From positions 13,172 to 77,171 of the forward strand of contig DMEZ01000014.1 of assembly GCA_003450735.1 (NCBI GenBank): DNA of 64,000 nt, given 5' to 3'. Below, piece by piece: positions 40,051 to 48,656 of this stretch; the first letter of the stretch is position 1, and each line of letters begins with the position of its first letter. Position numbers and translations under genes: made by a program. The notes beneath the pieces are model-generated. The model saw only the letters and a list, made by a program, of their open reading frames with translations, searched no databases and was not told the origin of the DNA. This stretch comes from Elusimicrobiota bacterium. GTDB lineage: Bacteria; Elusimicrobiota; Elusimicrobia; UBA1565.

Positions 40051-41463
40051 ATGAGTCTGCCCCGCTGGCTGAGGCACCTCGTCCGCACGGCCCTCCACCT
40101 GGGCCTGGACGCCGGAGCCATCCTCCTGGCCTACTGGGCCGCCTACGAGCTCCGGTTCCACCACGCCGGCTTCACCGCCCGCGTCCCCGTCATCGGGGAC
40201 GACCCCGGCTGGGAGCTCTACCGCCGCCTCCTCTTCGCGGTCGTCCCCATCTGGCTGGCCATCTTCTTCTACGCTTCCCGGCTCTACACCCGTCCCTGGC
40301 TCAGCGCCCTCGACCGCCTGCTCGAGATCTTCAAAGGAGCCGTTCTAGGCACCCTCGCGGTGCTCGCCGCCACCTACATCTACGCCCGGCTCGAATACTC
40401 CCGGCTCATGATGCTCATGGCCGGCCCCATCGCGGCCCTGAGCGTCAGCCTCGCCCAGCTCGTCGTCCTCAAGATCGACGCCTGGCTCGCCCGCCACGAG
40501 GCCACCTCCCCGCTCCTCCTGGTCGGCGGCGGCAAGGTGGCCGAGCTCGTCCGCGGAAACCTCCTCACCCGCCATCCCGGCATGGCCATCCTCGAGCGCG
40601 AGGAGCTCCCGAAGCCCGACGAGCTCGCCGGCCTGGCCGCCGAGCAGGGCGTCTCCGACCTGATCCTGGTGCGCAGCGGGGAGAGCCGGACAGGCCTCCT
40701 CGAGCTCGCCGAGGCCTGCGAGTCGGCCGACGTCCGCTTCTCCATGATCCCCGACCTGCTCGAACTGCGTTTGGGCGAGGTCCAGATGGACGACTCCCTC
40801 GGCCTGCCCGCCTACCGGCTCCAGCACACCTCCCTGACCCGGGCCAACTTCGCGGCCAAGCGCACCTTCGACGTCCTCTTCAGCCTGCTCTTCCTGGCCT
40901 GCACCGCCCTCCCCTTCCTCCTCATCGCGCTGCTCATCCGGCTCGATTCCAAGGGCCCCGTCCTCTTCCAGCAGAAGCGCATCGGCTACAAGGGCCGGCC
41001 CTTCGAGGCCTTCAAGTTCCGGACGATGGTGCTCGACGCCGAAAAGGCCGTGGCGGCGGTGAAGGCCGCCTCCAACGACCAGGCCGGCGGCTTCTTCAAG
41101 GCCAAGAACGACCCCCGCGTCACGCGCGTGGGCCGGTGGCTGAGGCGCTTCTCCCTGGACGAGGCCCCGCAGTTCCTCAACGTCCTGGCCGGCGAGATGA
41201 GCGTGGTCGGTCCCCGCCCGCTCGCCCTGACCACCGGGGAGATGGAGGAGCTCGTGCGCCTCTTCGGCCCCACCGCCAAGAAGCGGATGAACATCCTGCC
41301 GGGCATCACCGGGCTCTGGCAGGTCTCCGGCCGCTCGGACATCAGCTCGGAGCAGAGGTTCGCCCTCGACCTATTCTACATCGAGCACTGGTCCCTCGGA
41401 CTCGACCTCGAGATCATCCTGAAGACCGCGCCCGCGATGCTGTTCGCCAAAGGAGCCTACTGA
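40051..41463 (+). CDS. Polyprenyl-phosphate sugar-1-phosphate transferase (initiating, WbaP/WcaJ-like)
   Basis: A 470-residue membrane enzyme. Four to five N-terminal helices (residues ~10-135) precede a CoA-binding-like Rossmann region and a C-terminal bacterial sugar transferase domain from about residue 268: KRTFDVLFSLLFLACTALPF (membrane-embedded helix), PVLFQQKRIGYKGRPFEAFKFRTM, RVGRWLRRFSLDEAPQFLNVL, MSVVGPRPLA, GITGLWQVSGR. It transfers a sugar-1-phosphate from a nucleotide donor to undecaprenyl phosphate and so starts repeat-unit assembly. One base separates it from the aminotransferase. The 55-base upstream gap holds an AAGGAG rather far from the ATG. Confidence 0.9.
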   Translation: MSLPRWLRHLVRTALHLGLDAGAILLAYWAAYELRFHHAGFTARVPVIGDDPGWELYRRLLFAVVPIWLAIFFYASRLYTRPWLSALDRLLEIFKGAVLGTLAVLAATYIYARLEYSRLMMLMAGPIAALSVSLAQLVVLKIDAWLARHEATSPLLLVGGGKVAELVRGNLLTRHPGMAILEREELPKPDELAGLAAEQGVSDLILVRSGESRTGLLELAEACESADVRFSMIPDLLELRLGEVQMDDSLGLPAYRLQHTSLTRANFAAKRTFDVLFSLLFLACTALPFLLIALLIRLDSKGPVLFQQKRIGYKGRPFEAFKFRTMVLDAEKAVAAVKAASNDQAGGFFKAKNDPRVTRVGRWLRRFSLDEAPQFLNVLAGEMSVVGPRPLALTTGEMEELVRLFGPTAKKRMNILPGITGLWQVSGRSDISSEQRFALDLFYIEHWSLGLDLEIILKTAPAMLFAKGAY

Positions 41464-41464
41464 C

Positions 41465-42601
41465 ATGACCAAGACGACGACCGCCGCCCAGACCAAGATC
41501 CCCCTGCTCGACCTCAAGGAGCAGTACGGCGCCCTGCGGGAAGAGCTCCTGGAGGCCGCCCGCCGCGTGATGGACTCCGGGGTCGTCATCACCGGCCCCG
41601 AGAACAAGGCCTTCGAGGCCGAGTTCGCCGCCGCCATGGGCGCCAAGCACTGCGTGGGCGTCTCCAACGGGACCGACGCCATCGAACTCTCCCTGAAGGC
41701 CTGCGGCGTCGGCCCGGGCGACGAGGTGGTCGTCCCCGCCTTCACCTTCATCGCCACGGCCTCGGCGGTTTCCACGATCGGCGCCAAGCCCGTGTTCGCG
41801 GACGTCGACTTCAAGACCTTCACCCTCACGCCCGAGGCGCTCGAGAAGGCCCTCACCCCGAAGACCAAGGCCGTCGTCCCCGTCCACCTCTTCGGCTGGC
41901 CGGCCGACATGGACGCCCTCCTGGCCGTCGCCGCGAAGAAGGGCCTCAAGGTGGTCGAGGACTGCGCGCAGGCCCACGGCGCGCTCTACAAGGGCAAGTC
42001 CATCGGCGCCCTGGGCGACGCGGGCACCTTCAGCTTCTACCCCTCCAAGAACATGGGCGCCCTGGGCGACGCGGGCGCGGTCGTCACGAACGACGAGGCG
42101 CTGGCCTCCCGGGTGCGCAGCATCCGCGACGCGGGGCGCGCGCCCGGCGAGCGCTACCTGCACGCCTTCCCCGGCCGCAACGCGCGCCTCGACGAGCTCC
42201 AGGCCGCCTTCCTGCGCGTGAAGCTCAAGCGGCTCGCCGCGTGGAACGAGTCCCGCGAAGCCGTCGCGAAGATCTACCGCCGCGAGCTCGCCGGCCTCCC
42301 CGTGACCCTGCCGCCCGAGCCCAAGGCCGGCCTGCGCCACGTCTACCACCTCTTCGTCCTCCGCGCCGAGCGGCGCGACGCGCTCTCCCGGCATCTGAGC
42401 CGGGCGGACATCGGCAACGCGGTCTACTATCCGGTCGCGCTGCACCTCCAGCCGGCCTTCAAGGACGCGGGCTTCAAGGAAGGCTCCTTCCCCGTCTCGG
42501 AGCAGGCCTGCCGCGAGGTGCTCGCCCTGCCGATGTACCCCGAATTGGGCGCGGAGCGCGCGCTCCGGGTGGCCCAGGAGATCCGCCGCTTCTACGCGTG
42601 A
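41465..42601 (+). CDS. DegT/DnrJ/EryC1 sugar aminotransferase
   Basis: A 378-residue PLP enzyme, canonical for the family: LLDLKEQYGALREEL, VSNGTDAIELSLKACGVGPGD, VVPVHLFGWPADMD, EDCAQAHGA, the Schiff-base lysine K195 in SFYPSKNMGALGDAG, and RNARLDELQAAFL. It resembles the WecE/FdtB/QdtB-like branch acting on 3-keto or 4-keto 6-deoxyhexose nucleotides. It overlaps the next gene at GTGA. The sugar it produces may be the first residue used by the initiating transferase, but that is inference. Confidence 0.9.
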   Translation: MTKTTTAAQTKIPLLDLKEQYGALREELLEAARRVMDSGVVITGPENKAFEAEFAAAMGAKHCVGVSNGTDAIELSLKACGVGPGDEVVVPAFTFIATASAVSTIGAKPVFADVDFKTFTLTPEALEKALTPKTKAVVPVHLFGWPADMDALLAVAAKKGLKVVEDCAQAHGALYKGKSIGALGDAGTFSFYPSKNMGALGDAGAVVTNDEALASRVRSIRDAGRAPGERYLHAFPGRNARLDELQAAFLRVKLKRLAAWNESREAVAKIYRRELAGLPVTLPPEPKAGLRHVYHLFVLRAERRDALSRHLSRADIGNAVYYPVALHLQPAFKDAGFKEGSFPVSEQACREVLALPMYPELGAERALRVAQEIRRFYA

Positions 42602-43710
42602 AGCGCATCCTCTTCGTCAGCACGTCGACGACGGTCGGGGGGGCCGAGAAGACCCTCTACACCCTCGCGACCCTCCTCGACCCCGCGCTCTACCAGGTCG
42701 CCGGGGTCGTGAGCCTCAAGCCCAAGGGGCACTACGCGAAGCTGCTGGAGAGCATGGGCGTCCGGGTGGACTCCCTGGACGTCCAGAAGACCGCCGGCAT
42801 CGCCGACCTCCAGAAGCTGGCCGTGCTCGTGCACCAGGCCCGGCCGGACCTCGTCCACGCGGTCATGTACCAGGCCATCCAGCTCTGCCGGGCCGTGCGC
42901 CGGCTGGGCTACGCCGAGTACCATCTGGTGAGCTCTCCCCGCGTCAACTACCGCACCCGCGGGAGCTGGTCCTTGGTCCTGGACGGCTGGCTGAAGAAGG
43001 CCGACGACCTGATGATCGCCGAGTCGGACGCCTCCCGAAACCATCTGGTCGACAAGCTCGGCTACGGCAAGGACAAGGTCGTGCGCGTCTACAACGGGGT
43101 GGACATCGCGGGCTGGCCCATCTCCAAGGCCGCGCGCGCGCGCTGCCGCAAGCAGCTGGGCATCGAGCCCGGCGAGACCCTGCTGGGCGTCTCCGGACGC
43201 CTCGACCCCCAGAAAGGGCACGCGTTCCTGCTCGAGGCCCTCGCCAAGCTCCGCGCCTCGCACCCCGTCAAATGCGTCCTCCTCGGCGAGGGGCCGCTCA
43301 AGGGGCAGCTGCAGGGCCTGGCGCGCTCCCTCGGCGTCGACGGGGCGGTCCATTTCGTCGGGGAGCAGGCGGACATGGCCGGCTGGCTCTCCGCCGTGGA
43401 CATCTACGTTCAGCCCTCGCTGTGGGAAGGGCTGCCGAACGCCCTTCTGGAGGCCATGGCGGTCGGCCTCCCCGTCGTCGCGAGCCAGGTCGACGGCATC
43501 CCGGAAGTCGTCCGCAACGACGTCTCGGGACTGCTCTGCGAGCCCAAGAGCTCCCAGGCCCTCGTCGTGCCCATCCAGGACCTGATCGTGGACGACGAGC
43601 TGCGCCGGCGCCTCGGCCAGGCCGCCAAGCAGGTGGTCCTGGAGAATTTCAAGCTCGCCGACATGATCGCCAACACCCAGGCGGTCTACAAGAAGGTCCT
43701 CGGGGAGTAG
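42598..43710 (+). CDS. Family 4 glycosyltransferase
   Basis: A 370-residue GT-B enzyme from GTG 42598. It has FVSTSTTVGGAEKTLYTLA, LVSSPRVNYRTRG, VYNGVDIAGW, GVSGRLDPQKGHAFLLEAL, LGEGPLKGQL, and the donor-binding WEGLPNALLEAMAVGLPVVAS with the EX7E pair. It follows the initiating transferase and aminotransferase in one operon and probably adds the second sugar. It ends 12 bases before the stop of the minus-strand methyltransferase. Confidence 0.88.
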   Translation: MKRILFVSTSTTVGGAEKTLYTLATLLDPALYQVAGVVSLKPKGHYAKLLESMGVRVDSLDVQKTAGIADLQKLAVLVHQARPDLVHAVMYQAIQLCRAVRRLGYAEYHLVSSPRVNYRTRGSWSLVLDGWLKKADDLMIAESDASRNHLVDKLGYGKDKVVRVYNGVDIAGWPISKAARARCRKQLGIEPGETLLGVSGRLDPQKGHAFLLEALAKLRASHPVKCVLLGEGPLKGQLQGLARSLGVDGAVHFVGEQADMAGWLSAVDIYVQPSLWEGLPNALLEAMAVGLPVVASQVDGIPEVVRNDVSGLLCEPKSSQALVVPIQDLIVDDELRRRLGQAAKQVVLENFKLADMIANTQAVYKKVLGE

Positions 43711-43722
43711 CGGGCGCCCCGC

Positions 43723-44637
43723 TCAGCGGCGGCGCGCCACGACCTGCATCGAATCGCGCGTATCGAGGTAGAGGAACTTGTCCTCGAGGCCCAGGAGCCT
43801 CACGAGCGCCTCGACCGCGGCGTGGACCGGGCGCGGGTAGTTCGAGAGCCGGCTGAGCCAGTAGCCCCAGGTGAAGATGCGCCCGTAGGACTTGACCAGG
43901 ACCGTTTCGAATCCGGCCTTGTCCAGCAGCGTCTTCAAGGTCCGCGGCGAGAAATACTGGATGTGCGCCGGCCGCAGGCCCCACCAGTAGCCCCGCAGCA
44001 GCCTCGCCGAGAGGCTCTCGATGTCCGGCGTGACCAGATACAGGAATCCCCCGGGCCTGAGGACGCGCGCGACCTCCCGCATCATGCCGCGGGGGTCGTC
44101 GAGGTGTTCGATCACGTCGATGAGGGCCGCGGCGTCGAAGTGGGCGTCGGGGAAGCGCTCCCCCTGGAGCGTCTCGACGACCTTCGGCAGGTGCAGCGTC
44201 TTCGCCGCGTACTCGCGCGCCCAGCGCGAAGGCTCGACCCCCGTGACCTCGAAGCTCGTGCGCGCGGCGTTGAGGAAGAAGCCGGCCGAGCAGCCCACTT
44301 CGAGGAGGCGCCCCGAGCGCACGTGGCGCCGCAGCAGGGCGAGGCTCAGATAGCCGTTCATGCAGCGCGACTCGGACTCCCGGCGGTAGTCCTCGTCCTC
44401 GGTCGTCCGGTAGCCTTCGAGCAGGGCCTCCGGATCCGGGCGGGGGCTCGTGTAGACCATGCCGCAGGCGCGGCAGCGGCGGAGCGTCCCGTACAGGCCG
44501 AACACGTCGGTGGTCGCGGCGAAATGGGCGGCGTCGGCCGCCGACGCGGTCGCCTTGGACCGGTACAGGACGTCGGCCTCCTTCGAGCCGCACAGGCTGC
44601 AGGGGACCTCCAGCATCAGGGCGTCCGGGTTCTCCAT
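43723..44637 (-). CDS. Class I SAM-dependent methyltransferase with N-terminal zinc-ribbon
   Basis: A 304-residue protein. The N terminus has two Cys pairs, CSLCGS and CRACGMVYTSPRP, forming a small metal-binding ribbon typical of glycan-cluster methyltransferases. The SAM fold follows: LLEVGCSAGFFLNAA, VEPSRWA, ALIDVIEHLDDP, VLRPGGFLYLVTPD. A C-terminal QYFSPRTLKTLLDKAGFE block completes the family pattern. Its substrate is probably a sugar of the surface polymer. It is transcribed alone, divergently from 44700, from a TGtTAGAAT box 10 nt before the ATG. Confidence 0.87.
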   Translation of the reverse strand: MENPDALMLEVPCSLCGSKEADVLYRSKATASAADAAHFAATTDVFGLYGTLRRCRACGMVYTSPRPDPEALLEGYRTTEDEDYRRESESRCMNGYLSLALLRRHVRSGRLLEVGCSAGFFLNAARTSFEVTGVEPSRWAREYAAKTLHLPKVVETLQGERFPDAHFDAAALIDVIEHLDDPRGMMREVARVLRPGGFLYLVTPDIESLSARLLRGYWWGLRPAHIQYFSPRTLKTLLDKAGFETVLVKSYGRIFTWGYWLSRLSNYPRPVHAAVEALVRLLGLEDKFLYLDTRDSMQVVARRR

Positions 44638-44647
44638 CCTGGAGGGG

Positions 44648-44656
44648 ATTCTAACA
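44648..44656 (-). promoter_or_regulatory. Extended -10 (TGtTAGAAT) of the minus-strand methyltransferase
   Basis: Minus-strand TGTTAGAAT ends 10 nt before ATG 44637, leaving a predicted leader of about 3 nt. Confidence 0.55.
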
Positions 44657-44686
44657 CAGTCGCCGACCTGGACGCACCCACTAAGA

Positions 44687-44692
44687 TATAAT
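44687..44692 (+). promoter_or_regulatory. Consensus -10 (TATAAT) next to the 44700 start
   Basis: TATAAT ends 7 nt before ATG 44700, placing the predicted transcript start on the initiation codon. It faces away from the minus-strand box at 44648-44656 in a 62-base divergent gap. Confidence 0.6.
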
Positions 44693-44699
44693 CTCCCGG

Positions 44700-46289
44700 A
44701 TGACGACCTCGACCGCGGGCGCAGGCAGGCCCTCCTGCAGCCGGCTCCTGCTCGAGGAACTCCGCTCGGCGTTCACCGGCCGGACAGGCTGGCTCTGCCT
44801 GCTCCTGGCGGCGCTGAGCCTCGTCTCCTTCTGGCCGTACTCCCGCTCCATGGGGTTCTATTCGGATGACTGGCACATCCTCCAGCCCCTCGTCCGCTCT
44901 CCCGACCAGTCCCTCCTGGGCGTCATCCGGGCGTTCGACCGCGCGGGCGTCGCATCCGATGGGAAGACCACCTGGTACCTGCGCCCCACGGCCATCCTCT
45001 ATTACCCCTTCGCCTACTGGCTCTCCGGGATGGACTTATGGAAGTACCAGGCCTTCTACCGCGTCCTGGAGATCCTCACGGCGTGGTTTTTGTTCCTGGC
45101 CTTCGCCATCGCGACCGGGCGCAGGCGCCTCTCGTTCCTGACCGTCGCCCTATTCGTCGTCCTGCCGAGCCACGGCGCGACCCACCATTGGCTCAACGTC
45201 CCCCCGGCGATGGTCCCCAGCTCCGCCGCCTTCTTCGCCTTCAGCCTCTGGCTCAAGCATGCGCGGGGCCCGTTCCTCGCGGCCGCCCTCCTCTTCCTCG
45301 CCGCGGGAGCGCTGACCTACGAGATGGCCATCCCGCTCGTCTTGACTCTGCCGCTCCTGCGCCTGCTCTGGGAACTGCGGCAGGGGCCTCTCTCCGGCGG
45401 GGTCTGGGAACGGGTCCTGCGCGACGCCGCCGCCGCGCTGGCGACGGCGGCCGCCCTGGTCGGCTACCACGCCCTGATCCAGCGGTGGGGCCCGCCGGTC
45501 ATCTCCCGCGGGCTGACCTTCGATCCCGGCTTCTTCTTCAAGGTCCTGGGGCGCGCTTTCGAAGTCCAGTTCTCCGGGGTCGTGCATCTGTGCGCCGTGT
45601 ACGCCCAGAGGGCCTCCTCCCACTTCACGTGGCTGGGCTGGGGCGCCGCCCTGGCGGCAGGCGGGCTGACGGCCGCCTCCGTCCTGGCCGAAGCTCCGGA
45701 CCCGCCGATGGAGGCGCGGGAGACGGCCGCCTGGGCGGGCGGCGCCGCCCTCCTCCTGGCCGCCTGCAACGCCCCCTACGCCCTCTCCGCCGCCCAGTAC
45801 CTGCCGCACGTCTTCAGCGTCCAGAACCGGCTCAATCTTCCCGCCTCGATGGCGGCCGCGATGCTCTGGGCCTGGCTGCTTTTGCCGAGGGAGCCTCTCG
45901 GCAAGCCCCTCTTGTCCCGGCGGCTCGTCTTGCCCCTGCTCCTGGGGCTCTGCTTCTCGGCGTTCACCGCCGCGAACTGGCAGAGCGGCTGGGAGTGGAA
46001 GGAGGCCTGGGCGGTGCAGAAGGCCGTGCTGGAGGGCCTGCGCAGGCGCGCGGCGGAACTGCCGCCCGGGCCCGCGTACGTCGTCCTGGAGGGCGCCCCG
46101 ACCGACGTGGGGAACGTCCCGGCCTTCGACCAGGACTGGGTGTTCGACCCCGCCCTGCGCATCTGGCTGGGGCGCTGGGACTTGAAAGGAGGCGTCGCGG
46201 AGAGCGGAGCCCGCATCACTCCGCCGGGGCACCGCCGCGTCCTCTACCGATTCCAGGAAGACCGCCTCCTCGCAGAGGACGCCCCCTGA
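44700..46289 (+). CDS. Multi-pass membrane protein, GT-C/PMT-like
   Basis: A 529-residue inner-membrane protein with roughly ten hydrophobic helices. After the first helix a periplasmic loop contains GFYSDDWHIL; an acidic pair in the first outer loop is typical of GT-C glycosyltransferases that use polyprenyl-phosphate sugars. The WHHW-like ATHHWLNVPP and the C-terminal soluble part (EGAPTDVGNVPAFDQDW) are further features. I cannot assign a family with certainty. It precedes a second multi-pass protein by 4 bases, so both probably work in envelope glycan or lipid modification. Confidence 0.68.
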   Translation: MTTSTAGAGRPSCSRLLLEELRSAFTGRTGWLCLLLAALSLVSFWPYSRSMGFYSDDWHILQPLVRSPDQSLLGVIRAFDRAGVASDGKTTWYLRPTAILYYPFAYWLSGMDLWKYQAFYRVLEILTAWFLFLAFAIATGRRRLSFLTVALFVVLPSHGATHHWLNVPPAMVPSSAAFFAFSLWLKHARGPFLAAALLFLAAGALTYEMAIPLVLTLPLLRLLWELRQGPLSGGVWERVLRDAAAALATAAALVGYHALIQRWGPPVISRGLTFDPGFFFKVLGRAFEVQFSGVVHLCAVYAQRASSHFTWLGWGAALAAGGLTAASVLAEAPDPPMEARETAAWAGGAALLLAACNAPYALSAAQYLPHVFSVQNRLNLPASMAAAMLWAWLLLPREPLGKPLLSRRLVLPLLLGLCFSAFTAANWQSGWEWKEAWAVQKAVLEGLRRRAAELPPGPAYVVLEGAPTDVGNVPAFDQDWVFDPALRIWLGRWDLKGGVAESGARITPPGHRRVLYRFQEDRLLAEDAP

Positions 46290-46293
46290 GGGC

Positions 46294-47733
46294 ATGACGC
46301 GGATCCTCGCGGAGATCCCCTTGTGGGCGCTCGTCTACCCGCCCACGGCCATTTGGGCGGCCTGGCTCTGGCTCCGCGCGCGCAAAAGCGGCCAAAGCCC
46401 GTTCGACGCTTTCCCCGCGCAGTTCCCCCTGGCGCTGGCGGCGGCGATCTACCTCTCCACCTTCCGCTGGCACGGGGGCGACGACATCCCCAACAGCCTC
46501 CTCCCCTTCTCGCTCCTGCGCCACGGAACGCTCTCCATGGAGCCCTTCCGGGCCTGGTTCATGGAGAAAGGCATCGCCCCGGAGTTCACGGTGCATCCGG
46601 GCGGCATCCTGATCTCGATCTTCCCGGTCATGCCGGCCCTGCTCGCCCTGCCCTTCTTCCTGCCGGCCGTCCTCTTCACCGCGCAGCCGCCCGAGCTCCT
46701 CATGCACGGGCTCTCGAAGGTCTCGGCCTCCTTCCTCGCGGCGGCCTCGGTCGCGGTCTTCCACCTTCTAGCCCGCGAGCGGGCCTCCCCGCGCTGGGCG
46801 GCCGCCGCGGCCCTCTTCTTCGCCTTCGGCACCTACAGCTTCAGCGTGAGCAGCCAGGCGCTCTTCCAGCACGCCCCCGCCCAGCTCGGCCTCGCGCTGG
46901 GGCTCTGGGGACTGCTGTGCTCCCATCCGGGGCGCAAGGAGGATTGGATCTCCGGCTTCGGCTTCAGCCTGGCCTTCGCCTCCCGGCCCGACAGCGTGTT
47001 CTTCCTCGCCGCCGCGGGGCTCTACCTGCTCTTCCGGGAGCGCCGCCGCGTGCCGTTCTTCTCCTTGGGAGCGGCCGTCCCGGCCGCCTTCCTGGCCTAT
47101 TACTGGCTGGTCTATACCGGCCGCCTGCGGCCGCAGGACTCCGACCTCCAGGGGCGCATCTTCTCCTCGTTCCAGCCCGAGGCCGTCGCGGCCCTCCTCA
47201 TCGGCCCGACGCGCGGGCTCTTGCTCTTCGTCCCGGCCGCGGTCTTCGGACTCTGGGGCATGCTGAAGCGGGCCCGCGATCCCCGCGCGCTCTGGGCGCC
47301 CTGGCTCGCCCTGACCTTGCCGGCGATCGTCGCCTTCTACTCCTTTTACTCCAACTGGACGGGCGGGCAGACCTTCGGCACCCGCTATTACGCGACGTCC
47401 TGCCTGATCCTGGCCCTGTTCATCCTCGAGCAGTCCCGCGAGATCTCCGCCTCGCCGCTCCTTTGCAGGCTCTGGGGCCTGACGTTCGCCTGGTCGGTGC
47501 TGGTGCACGCGGTCGGAGCCTATTTCACGTGGCCCGGCTCCTTCTCGATCGTCGAACAGAAGGCCCAGGTCTGGGACCTGTCCCTGTACCCGCCCTTCTA
47601 CCTGGGTTCCTCCTCCGGCCCCCTGTTCACCCTGCCGCTCCCCCTGCGCTGGGCGGTCGCCGCCGCGGCCTTCGCCGCCGTCTATTTCGCCGCCAAGAGG
47701 CTGAGCCGATGGCTGGCTGCCCCGTCTGCCTGA
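46294..47733 (+). CDS. Multi-pass membrane protein, GT-C-like
   Basis: A 479-residue protein with about ten transmembrane helices. The first periplasmic loop has FRWHGGDDIPNSLLPFSLL, where the acidic DD pair resembles the GT-C catalytic motif. Later segments include FFAFGTYSFSVSSQALFQHAP and FYSNWTGGQTFGTRYYATS. No exact family is recognised. Its 3' end overlaps the next gene by 25 nt in another frame, implying tight coupling. A role in transferring a lipid-linked sugar across or at the inner membrane is inference. Confidence 0.65.
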   Translation: MTRILAEIPLWALVYPPTAIWAAWLWLRARKSGQSPFDAFPAQFPLALAAAIYLSTFRWHGGDDIPNSLLPFSLLRHGTLSMEPFRAWFMEKGIAPEFTVHPGGILISIFPVMPALLALPFFLPAVLFTAQPPELLMHGLSKVSASFLAAASVAVFHLLARERASPRWAAAAALFFAFGTYSFSVSSQALFQHAPAQLGLALGLWGLLCSHPGRKEDWISGFGFSLAFASRPDSVFFLAAAGLYLLFRERRRVPFFSLGAAVPAAFLAYYWLVYTGRLRPQDSDLQGRIFSSFQPEAVAALLIGPTRGLLLFVPAAVFGLWGMLKRARDPRALWAPWLALTLPAIVAFYSFYSNWTGGQTFGTRYYATSCLILALFILEQSREISASPLLCRLWGLTFAWSVLVHAVGAYFTWPGSFSIVEQKAQVWDLSLYPPFYLGSSSGPLFTLPLPLRWAVAAAAFAAVYFAAKRLSRWLAAPSA

Positions 47734-48656
47734 AAGGGGCTCCCCGCTTCGCCTGCCGGGCTCTGCTCTATCCCGGCGCCGAGCGGGCGGTGTCCGAGTG
47801 CCCGGACTGCGGGTCGGCCTTCTACCATCCGATGCCGCCGCCCGAGGACATCGCCCGCTGCTACCCGCCGCTCTACTTCCGCGATTTCTTCAGGCAGTAC
47901 TGGAAGGACTACCTCAAGGGCCGCGCCCTCGCCCTCGACCTGCGGGCCTTCCGGGAGAAGGGGGCCCTGCTCGACGTGGGCTGCGCTTTGGGCACCCTGC
48001 TCGCCGGCGTGCGCGCCCACTCGGCCTGGACGGCCGCGGGGCTGGAGTTCTCCCCCGACGCGGCCGCGCTGGGCCGCGAACTCAACGAGGTCGAGATCGC
48101 CTGCGGGCCGCTCGCCAAAGCCCCCTGGCCGGACGCCTCCTTCGACTGCGTGCACATGAACAACGTGCTCGAGCACGAGTCCGACCCGGAGTCGGCCCTG
48201 CGCTCGGCCGAGCGCCTGCTCAAGCCCGGAGGGCGCCTGCTCTTGACCCTCCCCAACGGGCCCGTGGACCTCTCGGCCACCCGCCTCCTCTTCCGCGCGT
48301 GGAAGCGCGCCGTGCCGACCCGCCACGGAGGGCATCTCGTGTTCTTCTCCCGCCGCGGCCTGGAGGCCCTGCTCGAGCGGACGGGCTTCGAGGTCCTGTC
48401 GGTGCGCAACTTCCACTTCAAGCTGGGGATGAAGGCCCGGGGCTGGCTCCCGGGCTCGTGGAAGCCCTTCCGCAAGCCGTGGGGGGCCCCGGCCGCGCCG
48501 GAGCCGCGCCTCCCTCTCGAGGAGTACCGCAAGCTCGTCCCGGCCCAGCCCAGCTGGGCGCTCTACCGGCTGGGGCAGAAGTGGCGCAGGCTCTGGCGGC
48601 TGGGCTGGACGGATTTCGGCTACGACTTCGAGGTCACGGCGCGGAAGGCCCGATAG
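47709..48656 (+). CDS. Class I SAM-dependent methyltransferase with N-terminal zinc-ribbon
   Basis: A 315-residue protein. ATG 47709 was chosen because it directly precedes the ribbon CPVCLKGAP and CPDCGSAFYHPMPP. The SAM domain shows LLDVGCALGTLLAGV, LEFSPDAA, CVHMNNVLEHESDPESAL and LLKPGGRLLLTLPN. It is organised like the methyltransferase at 43723 and may act on a similar sugar. It overlaps the upstream membrane protein by 25 nt and runs 23 nt into the convergent gene at 48634. Confidence 0.85.
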   Translation: MAGCPVCLKGAPRFACRALLYPGAERAVSECPDCGSAFYHPMPPPEDIARCYPPLYFRDFFRQYWKDYLKGRALALDLRAFREKGALLDVGCALGTLLAGVRAHSAWTAAGLEFSPDAAALGRELNEVEIACGPLAKAPWPDASFDCVHMNNVLEHESDPESALRSAERLLKPGGRLLLTLPNGPVDLSATRLLFRAWKRAVPTRHGGHLVFFSRRGLEALLERTGFEVLSVRNFHFKLGMKARGWLPGSWKPFRKPWGAPAAPEPRLPLEEYRKLVPAQPSWALYRLGQKWRRLWRLGWTDFGYDFEVTARKAR